Shown in pieces: positions 55,543 to 64,000 of a stretch of 64,000 nt of DNA. A program made the position numbers and the translations under genes. The first letter of the stretch is position 1, and every line of letters begins with the position of its first letter. The notes beneath the pieces are model-generated. The model ran no database searches, was not told the DNA's origin, and worked only from the letters and a program-made list of their open reading frames with translations. Origin of the DNA: Procambarus clarkii (Eukaryota > Arthropoda > Malacostraca > Decapoda > Cambaridae); assembly GCF_040958095.1 (NCBI RefSeq), contig NC_091217.1:12624715-12688714 (forward strand). The letters run 5' to 3'.

Positions 55543-55682
55543 AAGGTTCGTTCAGTGTTTGTCGGGTAGGCTGCTCCATTACTGAGACGTAAGTGACAAA
55601 TACAAAACAAATAGAACACATTTGAAACAAAGAAAGATTGTCATAATGGAGCAGCCTACCCGACAAACACTGAACGAACCTT
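55543..55682. mobile_element. Small inverted-repeat MITE, copy 2
   Basis: A 140-bp unit with perfect 39-bp terminal inverted repeats (55543-55581 and 55644-55682, beginning AAGGTTCGTTCAGTGTTTGT) around a 62-bp core. No coding capacity. The perfect arms suggest recent movement or arm-to-arm gene conversion. Confidence 0.88.
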
Positions 55683-56110
55683 TCGTTATAACGAATATGA
55701 AAGACAAGGGCTGCTGGCTGGGTTAGTACTGCGTGAGCAACCATTTGTGGCACACGTGCCTCTGGCTCTCAAACACCTGTCCCACACGGTGTTGAAAATC
55801 TGCGCTCAGTCGGTGCAATTCAGACCCCTATTGTTTGAAGAACATAAGGGTCATAACATTGGTGAAGCTAGGCGCAATAAGGGCTTAATACAACGGTCGG
55901 ATGCCAGTCATACAGCACCTATGAGGATGATACAGTGAGCATATCCAGTTGTAGCTCTGAGCCCCACCCTTGCCATCTCAAATTTATATAGATGATACAT
56001 AGATGAATCGTTTTCTGCGTTCAATGATGACACATCTGATACAAGTAGCATAGATGAACAGTGTTAGCGGCTTCAATGGTGGTGGTGTTCATTGATATTT
56101 TCAAGAATAC

Positions 56111-56205
56111 CTGAATCTCTTCCTGACTGATGGACACTCTTTGAGGCTAGCTGAATCTCTTCCTGACTGATGGACACTCTTTGAGGCTGGCTGAATCTCT
56201 TCCTG
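56111..56205 (+). repeat. 40-bp tandem repeat
   Basis: CTGAATCTCTTCCTGACTGA followed by TGGACACTCTTTGAGGCTAG (or -GG) occurs at 56111 and 56151, with a partial third at 56191. Confidence 0.9.
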
Positions 56206-56311
56206 TGTGGGACCTTACAAAGCGATCTTTTCAAGACTACCTTACAAATTGAGCTTTTCCTATAATCGTTTCAATACTACCTTATGCTTTACAAGCTTGG
56301 CTACATACCAC

Positions 56312-56470
56312 CTACAAGTACTAAAGCCAAGGGTGCACACAAGTGCGTTATTTGCAAGCACACAGAACGATGAAACAGGAAACGAAAATCTATCTGTAGC
56401 TGGTGCAAGGAAAGCAAAGTCGCGCTATGTACCATGGACTACTGCGTTGACTATTACGCACCTCCAAAGT
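56312..56470 (+). pseudogene. piggyBac-type transposase C-terminal fragment
   Basis: A plus frame reads KAKGAHKCVICKHTER, a TGA stop, then NRKRKSICSWCKESKVALC followed by TMDYCVDYYAPPKY and a stop. CxxC...CxxC...LC...C...Y is the cysteine-rich C-terminal domain of piggyBac transposases. It differs in sequence from the one at 37.2 kb, so it comes from another lineage. Upstream 55700-56310 is too degraded to read. In UBXN4 intron 1. Confidence 0.7.
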
Positions 56471-57384
56471 ACTGAGTGTGTAATACAGTGTGTTACTGTG
56501 TAAATAGTATGTGAAACTGTACATATTGTAATTTTAGTGAATTTTTACCACGTAATATTGTGACGACAAACATTTATTGTGACACATTACTGACACATGT
56601 ATCACAGTTTCATGGAAAATTATGAACATTCTACTGTATACATATTGTAAAGGTCACAAATATGCATCATATACGATAAAAGAAATAAATAAAACCGCAT
56701 TGGAAATGCATAGAAAAAATATTTGAAAATATATTTGTGGCAACATGCAGTGCTTGAATGGCCTGCGCGACCGTGTCTGGGAGCTTCACACACGGGCGAC
56801 CAGGCCCTGATGACGTCACAGCGCACCTTGTCCACGCCCTCACACCCAAAGTAAGTGGAATTTGGTAATTATTTTTACATAGACATGTTCAGGGACGGTA
56901 ATTTATCATTTTGCAAAGAAAAATGATATTTTGGGGAACATTTGATGTCATGCACACTGGGGGAATTTCACAATAAACTTCCTATAATAAAATGGATAGG
57001 ATAATGCATGTCTGCCTCCTCTTGATAGCAGCCAATTTGCCCCATGAAAGGAAGTTAAGGGTACTTCATTACTGTACTGATCAAAATCACCTTTACAAAT
57101 ATTGTTCAGCAAGCCTATTGTAAATAAATATGGTTGTACCATTGATAAACATAATTTGTGAATTAAGATTAATGACTTGAAAGACAGCATGCCAAAATCC
57201 ACGAAGACAATACAATAATGCTATAGAGACTTGACCCAGGGTGCTGAAGGCCTTGCTCAACAATGCATAATATTCTTATGTTCCTTTTGCATTTGCAAGG
57301 CTATTTATTGCATTATAAAAAACACTCAAATTAATTTTGCTTCATTACATTATACTGCAAATGTAAATAAACCCACTATTATAT

Positions 57385-57665
57385 ATAATGAAACACTTTT
57401 TTCTGGTAGGTTCCCTCCATATCTTCCAAAAGATATTTTCTGTCCAGAGGACAGAAAATCTGAGATGCTTTTTCAACCATAGGGTTGTAAACCAGCGGAA
57501 CCGCCTTCCCACCGAAGCCGTAAACGCCAAAATTCTGCTGGGTTTTAAAAAACAGATAGAAAAGATCCTCTGGGTAAATGGGGGGGACCTTTGACAAGCC
57601 AGCTTCATGTCTTCATCGAGGCCACTAGTATTAGTGGCCCTCAGGTAAAATTCAGGTAAAACTAT
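57385..57665 (+). mobile_element. LINE C-terminal fragment
   Basis: A plus frame reads FQKIFSVQRTENLRCFFNHR then VVNQRNRLPTEAVNAKILLG and FKKQIEKIL: the RVVN-W-LP-EVV-A-S-FK tail common to several LINEs. The trailer has CACTAGTATTAGTGGCCCTC and CAGGTAAAATTCAGGTAAA. A diverged antisense relative is at 60140-60390. Confidence 0.75.
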
Positions 57666-57941
57666 CCACATGGAGTCCTTGAAGCCCAGGTATGTATCAC
57701 ACCTTGATCTATCGAATCATGACCACACATTGAAACCCCGGAACCCCAGAAGGCAGAACCGTGTCACCCACGAGGTAACTAAAAGCCCCCCTGAACCCAC
57801 AAAAGGGGCCAAAGAGGAAGAAACCTCCAGAACGAAACCAAAGAACCCAAAGGAACCCGGAATCGAACCCGAGGAAGCCCAAACTACCACATTTGCCGGT
57901 GGAAATACATCACAGAAAGGGCAAAGCCGCGGGAGTTTTGA
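57666..57941. other. UBXN4 intron 1, A/C-rich repeat-like part
   Basis: A/C-rich, with AACCCCGGAACCCCAGAAGG-type words like element B interiors. The 119-codon plus frame here is Lys/Glu/Pro-rich and shows no domain. Confidence 0.35.
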
Positions 57942-58030
57942 ATCCTACGCTATATCTATGAGCACCCTGAGGTGCTCTGTGCACCCCCGATCTAGCGCCT
58001 CAAAGTGCTCTGCGCAGTGCGGTGGTTAAA
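57942..58030 (+). repeat. Probable piggyBac-type element end, second copy
   Basis: TACGCTATATCTATGAGCAC through CTCTGCGCAGTGCGG and TTAA (58026-58029). Same sequence and orientation as 39785-39879. It contains small hairpins such as GGTGC-TCTGT-GCACC. Confidence 0.45.
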
Positions 58031-58054
58031 AAGGAAAGAACCGTGACCCCAGAC

Positions 58055-58215
58055 AAAAAACCAGCGTTGAATGTAATGAAATGCCAATTTCTGGGTGAGG
58101 GTTGGTGGCTCCCTGAAGCTACCATCTCCGATGTAGGTCCAACTAATGGCACTACTAGGTGCCATTAGTTGTGGAGTTCCCTGTTAGTTCCCGCACAAAG
58201 ATGCAGGGAGTCGTG
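58055..58215 (+). mobile_element. Inverted-repeat element B end, with hairpin
   Basis: AAACCAGCGTTGAATGTAAT and CCAATTTCTGGGTGAG mark the left end. Then the sequence departs into a perfect 12-bp hairpin, AACTAATGGCAC-TACTAG-GTGCCATTAGTT (58141-58170), not seen in the other copies. Confidence 0.75.
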
Positions 58216-58835
58216 GTATTTATATATTAGGTTATTCATTCATTTATGCCACCACCGAGAAAGGCACTAAGGGTAGGACTCTAATTGACCTGGTCAGTGA
58301 TACAGTCTTCACACAAAAAAAAAGGATCGGTCATGGATGACGAGAGTGCAGTACAAGAGTTTGGGTCGCCTGCATACTGGGTTGTGCAGAATACCAGTCG
58401 GCTGGCCAGCCGGTAATCAACAACGTTATTTGTCCAACAATTGTAGACGAAATCAGAATTGTTTCCTTCTAAACAAGATATTGTTTGGGTCTTGGAGTAT
58501 TGATGTATTCTTCCTCACAAAACCACAATGATTTGAGCTGATAGGTGCTCAGAATCGTAAGTTTTTCCGGGAACAAATCCATGTGTGGCCAACTAGCAAT
58601 GGCGCTGGCAGCGAGCCTTAAAATATAGTGCTAATAGAGAAAAGATGCATTTGCTGGAATAAGATAAGAAATGCAATATTCTTACAGTATCTATAAGCAT
58701 ATACAGAATTGTTCATATACCAGCATCAGTGGTTTTTACTTGATGTATTCTGTACAAAGTAAAATAAAGTAAGATTTTGGTTCTACAGCCATATATGTGA
58801 GAAATACAGTTATGTTGTCCAGGATTCCTTTTAGC
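58216..58835. other. UBXN4 intron 1, no feature seen
   Basis: AT-rich sequence without recognisable frames or repeats. Confidence 0.35.
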
Positions 58836-59140
58836 TTGATGACCAAACCACACATCAGAAGATAAAAGAAACGACATCTTTTTGGGTAGTACAGTCGGGT
58901 TCATTCTTGACATACAATCTAGAATTCTGGGTACGAATCCCGGGCGGGACAGAAACGGTTGGGCACATTTCCTTTCACCCTAATGTCTCTGTTCACCTAG
59001 CAGCAAGTAAGCACTCAGGAGTTAGTCAGCTTGTTGTGGGGGGTTGCATATCCTGGGTGGGGTCAGTAATTCGATCCTGGGGGGAGGGAGGGGCCTCGAT
59101 AATCTGGCTTCCTATCCCCCGATGCAGTAATAAGTTGTGT
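58836..59140 (+). mobile_element. Penelope scrap followed by SINE A
   Basis: 58836-58880 (TGACCAAACCACACATCAGA) matches the Penelope-like terminal repeat in antisense. From about 58890 a SINE A follows: GGGTACGAATCCCGGGCGGG (B box), TTTCCTTTCACCCTAATG, CCTAGCAGCAAGTAAGCAC, GGAGTTAGTCAGC, and a tail with CGATCCTGGGGGGAGGGAGG. Confidence 0.65.
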
Positions 59141-59732
59141 GTGGAAGTTCCTTTTAGTTTACCACTAAACATTTTAATATAATGATATCTATTTTAAAGC
59201 CGTGAGTTCCACCTGCAATCAATTTACTTAAATGTAAAACTAAAAAATGTAAAAATTAGATACACTTTTAGTCTTCCAAAGGTGATGAGGAAGGGAGAAG
59301 ATCATAACTAGTGGCTAGCAGTGTCTCAGAACTGGTCTTAAACTCAGGGCACTAAAGTGAGGGAAATTATTCAATACAGTACTTAAACGTGTGAAGATAA
59401 CTAATACAGTAGCAACAATGCCTTAAAATGATCCTGTATAACCCACCATCTAATGGGGCACACGGTAATCATGATACAGATAAAGTTAAAAGTGGTCAAA
59501 CCTTATTATTTGCATAATACAAGATATAAAGGGAAAAAATCACATCTTTCAGTATAAAGGTTTATAAACAGCATACCAAATTAAGGTACCCAAAATTACA
59601 TTAAGAATGGAATCTTCAAAATAAATTAATTGAATGGAAATTATTCTTTATATGTATTGAAAATTAATCAATAATAATAAGAAGAGAAAACATGAACTGT
59701 ACTGCAGCTACTGTAAGACTATGGAAGCTTAC
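59141..59732. other. UBXN4 intron 1, no feature seen
   Basis: AT-rich, nothing recognised. Confidence 0.35.
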
Positions 59733-59814
59733 CATGTACATAGACCACAAAAATGGCATTGCGTGATTTTGCAGCACCAATGGCCTCAGGAATGCTTCCT
59801 TCAAACCACTTCAT
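59733..59814 (-). CDS. UBXN4: UBXN4 exon 1 (first coding)
   Basis: ATG at 59814 in context CAAGAATGAAG. It encodes MKWFEGSIPEAIGAAKSRNA then IFVVYVH and one base of the next codon, with the donor CATG|GTAAGC. The WF-G-IPEAI-AK pattern at the very start, followed by IFVV, is the UBXN4 N-terminus and opens its thioredoxin-like domain. A splice acceptor (CAACAG at 59864-59859) 44 bp upstream of the ATG suggests the 5' UTR continues in another exon. Confidence 0.92.
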
Positions 59815-60139
59815 TCTTGCTTGTAGTTGTGTAGGAGCACTACGCACAAGAATACTATCTGTTGATATTGTCCAATAGTAAGTACAGTATAATTAATTAT
59901 TTTACAAATTGCATTAGTGTTTTGAAAATGTCCAGATTTCATTAGAATGAGAGATAAATATAAAACATCTGGATGCCGAGCATGTACATAAAACAAATTA
60001 GTACATTAACCATACTGGTCATGAGAGAGTACAGTAAACAAACAAATAGAAAGATAAACACAGATGTTGAAGCCATTCACTGCCTGCAGTCAAGTGATTA
60101 CCGATGATTTACATCACCATCTTCACGGCAGGGCACCCA

Positions 60140-60390
60140 TTACTGTATCACTGAGTAACATTTGACAGTTTTGCCACACCTCTCTGCATGTTCCCTAAAT
60201 TTACCTGAGGGGAAGCCACCATCTCTCTAGTGGCCTCGACGGGGACAGGAAGCCGGTGGCTTGCCAAATATACCTTTATTATTGCCGAGGACTTTTCTAA
60301 CTGGATCTTGAACCAAAGTAATGTCTTGGCATTTACAGCTTCAGAAATTACGTTTGTAACTCGATGGGTGTGTAGCAACTACATCAGAAT
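60140..60390 (-). mobile_element. LINE C-terminal fragment
   Basis: The minus strand reads HTHRVTNVISEAVNAKTLLW then FKIQLEKSSAI, and the trailer CCTCAGGTAAATTTAGGGAA. It is the diverged antisense relative of 57385-57665. Confidence 0.7.
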
Positions 60391-60619
60391 GCAGCAACTT
60401 CCTTAAACCCTAAGCCTAAAATTTGCACTCAAACTACTGTAAAATAAAAAATGTCAGGGGCCCACATCAGACCTCCTACATCACACCACAACTAACCAGT
60501 CACCATTATCTTCTAACACCGGTTCAAAGGCCAAGCGACACTAATGCCGTATATATAAAACAAGTATTTCCACTAAGAAAGTGTATAAAGGGTCAAGAAA
60601 TACGTGGAAGAGAACCTAC

Positions 60620-60705
60620 TTGAGTGAGAGAAGGTGAACCTTGACGTGTTTCATGTCATCACTCAGGGCGGTTGTCCTCCGTCACCCGCCGCCCTGCGCC
60701 CTCTC
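60620..60705 (-). promoter_or_regulatory. Possible UBXN4 5' UTR exon and promoter
   Basis: A GC-rich island in AT-rich surroundings (GGGCGCAGGGCGGCGGGTGA on the minus strand, around 60700-60680) leads to a donor-like CTCAA|GTAGGT at 60620. It lies about 760 bp before the acceptor upstream of the UBXN4 ATG. Position, composition and splice site fit a housekeeping-type first exon, but no conserved core element is seen. Confidence 0.3.
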
Positions 60706-61089
60706 TCTTCACCAATACAAACATTTTCTTGAAGAATTATATCTTATCAACGTTTTAATTTGTATGAGATGTTTGACGTTAAAAGTGTATTATTGTTTTT
60801 GCTCTATATTATTCACGATAGCCATATATGCAGTCAATTTACACGCTTGCAATATTTGTTTGATTCATTCTAGTTCGTTTTACAGGTGAATTAAAACAAA
60901 TATTTTTGTTAAATATTTGTATTTTATGCTTATCATTTTGCATGAACTATTTACACATCTCTTGAACATTATCCTCAGTTTGCTAACTGTAGGTAGTAAC
61001 TAAGTGGTACAAATAACAGGGGAAAATTCGTATTAAATCAGATAGCTACTCCGGCAAGTCAGACCTAATCAGAACTGCAGTCTAGTAAA
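60706..61089. other. Upstream flank, no feature seen
   Basis: AT-rich, no supported feature. Confidence 0.35.
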
Positions 61090-63904
61090 TCCACTGTTTA
61101 CGTGGATGAATGTCTGACCCAGTTCAGACAAAAACTCTTACTTAAACTGCGTGGATTCTGCAAAAATTTCCCTGCAATTAAATATTGTTTTGTGCGAAAT
61201 GGTAAAATTATAGCTAGGAAGACTGACACTGGAAAAACCTATGCAATAACCACTGAGGCACACCTCAATTCTTTCCTGGATGACTGTTCATTCTGGAGAC
61301 ATTCATGTACCAACACGTCAAGCAGGCCACAAGAATGAGGGAAGGGGATGTTCTGTCAATACCAGATTTAATATTTACCAGGAAAGAAGATGAGATATTT
61401 GACATGCAGACAAGTATAGACCCAGAACTAAACCTCTTATCCTCTATCTATGACAATCATCACTTTAATGATCAAAATTGCAGATATTATACAGCACATG
61501 ATGTAAACAATGTATTAACACATAATCACAATAACTCTGTAATCAACTTGAACGTTAGATCTCTAGGTAAACACTTCGATGATGTTAGTGCCTTGATTGA
61601 AACTATTGACAACAAATTCTCTTTTATTATACTTACTGAAACGTGGTTAAAAGAGGATACTACTCAACTCTTTAACATGCCTAACTACTCGGCAATTCAC
61701 AACTGTCGTCAAATTCAGAGAGGTGGTGGTACTGCTCTTTACTACTACCAAGAACTAACATGCTTAGAAGTAATTAGAACTAGAGGCTGCTGTGGGGAGT
61801 ATATCTTCGCCAGTTTCAGTGTCAAGGGTGTTGAGTCTGTCCTGTCTGTGGGTGCAGTCTATAGAATTCCTAACACAGATGTGTCCGAATTCAACTCAAA
61901 CCTTAGAAATCTAATACTAGATAACAGACTGAACAAAAACCATCTAATTTTTGCAGGGGACTTTAATATTGACCTCTGCGAGCCTGAACATCCTACTGCT
62001 GTTAGCTTCCTCAACTGTATGAATTCCTGCTTCCTCATACCCTTAATCACTAGACCTACTAGAATCACTGATAGTACTGCCACGACTCTAGATCACATCT
62101 GGACCAACATAACCTCTCCGCTTACTTCAGGTATAGTCACCGATAGCACTACAGACCATTACCCCACATTTCTCATAACTGACATTAACAAACCACCTCT
62201 AGAGACAAGGGAGTTCAGCTTTAGGCTGCACAATGAAACTGCTATAGACAATTTTATAACTGCTGCTGCTAATGTCAACTGGGAGTCCGAGTTAGGTAAC
62301 ATAGGGGACATCAACCTAGCAGTGCAATCTTTTCTTCAAAAAAACTCTCAGCCTTTATAACACCCACTGTCCTATGCTTACGAAACAAGTCACAACCAAA
62401 AGGCTTAACAATCCTTGGCTTACAAAGGGAATACTTAAATCCATTAATAAAAAACATGACCTTGAGAAGAAGTATAGGTTAGGAACGGTCTCCAAAGAAT
62501 TCTCAAAGAATTACTCGTTTGTGCTACCTAAAATAATTAGACGAGTCAAAACTAAATACTACGAAGATAAATTTACCCAAATAAAGAGCAACATTAAAAA
62601 AACTTGGAGCACAATTTCACAAATATTGGGATCATAGAAGATTTTAAATAACAAACCAACACTCCTGTCCAATAACGATGGTCAGCTTTCAGCCTCAGAT
62701 TCTGTTATTGAGTTCAATAGGTTCTTCTCTTCCATTGGGTCATCGCTTGCAAATGACATTCCATCTTCCAGTACTGATGTTAAGGACTATCTTACAGGTA
62801 ACTATCCACAATCTCTGTACCTAAAGCCTACAAATTCCACTGACGTTAATGAGATAATCCTTTCCCTTAAAACCAAGTCTAGTGCCCTTGAGGAGATGCC
62901 AACTTTAATTTACAAAAAAGCCTCCAGATCTTTAGCCCCTGCTATTGCATTGCTCTTCAACAAGTCACTTGCACTCCAAACCTTTCCAGATATTCTAAAA
63001 AAAAGCGAGAGTAACCCCTGTCCACAAATGTGGTGATCTCACAGATGTTAACAACTACAGACCTATATCAATCCTGCCTAACTTGTCAAAAATATTTGAA
63101 AAACTAATCTACAAGCAGCTTTACTCATATCTAGCCAAACACAATATACTTAGCTCTTGTCAATATGGCTTCAGACCCAAAAAAAGCACTAACGATGCAC
63201 TTATTAGTATGATTAACTTGATTCATGCAGCTCTTGATAAAAATGAGTTTCCTGTTGGGTTATTTGTGGACCTGCGTAAGGCTTTTGACACTGTCAACCA
63301 CCAAAACCTTCTTCTTAAATTACATCATTATGGAGTCAGAGGACACTCCCTACAATACCTCAAGTCTTACCTTACTGACAGGCTCCAGTATGTTTCTGTG
63401 AATAATTCAATTTCTCCCACCCTACCCATCAACATCGGTGTTCCTCAGGGCAGCATACTTGGCCCTCTCCTCTTTCTCATCTACATTAATGACCTTCCAA
63501 ATGCCTCCCAACACCTCAAACCAATTCTATTTGCTGACGACACAACCTTCATTTACTCCAGTCCTGACCCCCTTGCTCTAAATGCCACAGTAAATAATGA
63601 GCTAAATAAAATCCATCTTTAGCTAACCGCCAACACACTCACCCTTAAGATTGACAAAACCTTCTATATTCTGTTTGGCAATAAATCCTCTATTCAAATA
63701 AATCTCAGAATAAACAATACCCAAATTTGTAACAAAATAGATGGCAAATTCCTTAGCGTTCTCATTGACCGTAAGCTGAATTTCCAGGGACACATTCTAA
63801 ATATATCAAAAATAGTTTCAAAAACTGTTGGCATTCTTTCTAAGATCAGATATTATGTACCCCGCCCTGCTCTGGTGACGCTCTATTACTCCCTCATCTA
63901 TCAT
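61090..63904 (+). mobile_element. CR1/Jockey-type LINE, broken but nearly complete ORF2
   Basis: ORF1 remnant at 61102-61338 (VRNGKIIARKTDTGKTYAIT). ORF2 endonuclease at 61305-62360 with LNVRSL, LTETWL, GDFNID, LDHIWTN and TDHYP, the full set of APE-type catalytic positions. RT at 63000-63900: YRPISILPNLSKIFEKLIYK, QYGFRPKKST, FVDLRKAFDTVNH, GVPQGSILGPLLFLIYINDL and FADDTTF. ORF2 is broken by frameshifts at an A7 run (62336-62345) and an A8 run (62997-63005) and by stops at 62635 (TAG) and 63620 (TAG, probably from TGG). The 3' end is cut at 63904 by another repeat. Confidence 0.92.
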
Positions 63905-64000
63905 GGAGCATCACACTCCGGCAGCCATCCACCAAGCCCGTGGATGGGGAGATAAGGTGAGCCGCTCGGCCGAGCAGACAGCACGCTGGACTGTGATCCT
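63904..64000 (+). mobile_element. Repeat junction and SINE A head at window edge
   Basis: CATGGAGCATCACACTCCGG (also at 25133 and 26080) is followed by GCTCGGCCGAGCAGACAGCA and CGCTGGACTGTGATCCT. The second part is the A-box side of SINE A (compare GATAGCACCCTGGACACGTG in the copy at 36990-37190). The SINE runs off the right edge. Confidence 0.6.

Larger units (their letters stand above)
29124..59814 (-). other. UBXN4: UBXN4 gene, reconstructed locus
   Basis: UBX domain protein 4 (erasin, UBXD2): an ER-membrane protein, both termini cytosolic, that recruits the p97/VCP segregase to ER-associated degradation. Ten coding exons in minus order: 59733-59814, 54741-54875, 52476-52609, 48951-49201, 45055-45173, 40722-40870, about 40510-40565, 34704-34938, 32643-32854, 29124-29247. 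They add up to about 500 residues, near the ~500-residue vertebrate protein. Frames join exactly at 1/2, 2/3, 4/5, 5/6, 6/7, 8/9 and 9/10. Junctions 3/4 and 7/8 do not keep frame with the edges I can see. Gene length is 30.7 kb, mostly repeat-filled introns. Confidence 0.9.

Noticed and set aside
60641..60889. 82-codon plus-strand frame near the GC island
   Set aside because: No conserved motif. The GC-rich stretch is better explained as the possible first exon of UBXN4 on the other strand.

Overview
The window reads as a piece of an animal nuclear genome, most probably a decapod crustacean (crayfish, lobster or shrimp type). The evidence is two spliced metazoan genes with GT-AG introns, AT-rich repeat-packed introns, many non-LTR retrotransposon relics, a Penelope-like element with a GIY-YIG endonuclease, piggyBac relics, and a tRNA-derived SINE ending in a conserved CTAGCAGTAAATAGGTACC-type tail that I associate with decapods. 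The species call is inference. No bacterial-style operon, CRISPR array or intact autonomous mobile element is present.

Two host genes are recognisable, both on the minus strand. (1) UBXN4 (erasin/UBXD2, an ER-membrane UBX protein of ER-associated degradation) runs from its ATG at 59814 to its stop at 29124. Ten coding exons were recovered by hand with splice sites: a thioredoxin-like N-terminus, a charged linker, a coiled coil, the UBX domain, an ER intramembrane hairpin, and the hallmark C-terminus NNTWNGNSTQQM. Reading phase closes at all junctions except exon 3/4 and exon 7/8, where a small exon is missing or an edge is misplaced. (2) The first coding exon of vinculin (MPVFHTKTIEGILEPVAQQ, 21550-21606) lies with an initiator-like promoter just upstream. 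Its first intron takes up at least the remaining 21.5 kb to the left edge and contains a minisatellite of about 2.6 kb.

Layout: 1-21.5 kb, vinculin intron 1 (LINE relics, Penelope-like endonuclease, tRNA SINEs, a multi-hairpin repeat array, the 25/26-bp minisatellite). 21.5-21.7 kb, vinculin exon 1 and promoter. 21.7-29.1 kb, intergenic (a LINE with gag-like ORF1 fused to RT, part of an inverted-repeat transposon, a 34-bp minisatellite near the UBXN4 3' end). 29.1-59.8 kb, UBXN4, whose introns hold nearly all copies of a non-autonomous inverted-repeat DNA element (about 0.5 kb short form, about 2.3 kb long form), a piggyBac pseudogene interrupted by a tRNA foldback element, and several LINEs. 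59.8-64 kb, upstream flank with a nearly full-length but broken CR1/Jockey-type LINE and the 5' head of a SINE at the right edge.

The most unusual structures are: a ~150-bp repeat made almost entirely of six consecutive hairpins with a compensatory base change; a foldback element carrying three tRNA-like heads in -/-/+ order, seen twice with target-site duplications; a perfect 39-bp inverted-repeat MITE cluster at 55.1-55.7 kb; inverted transposon copies closely flanking UBXN4 exons 6-7; and a UBX domain whose p97-contacting FPR loop is replaced.
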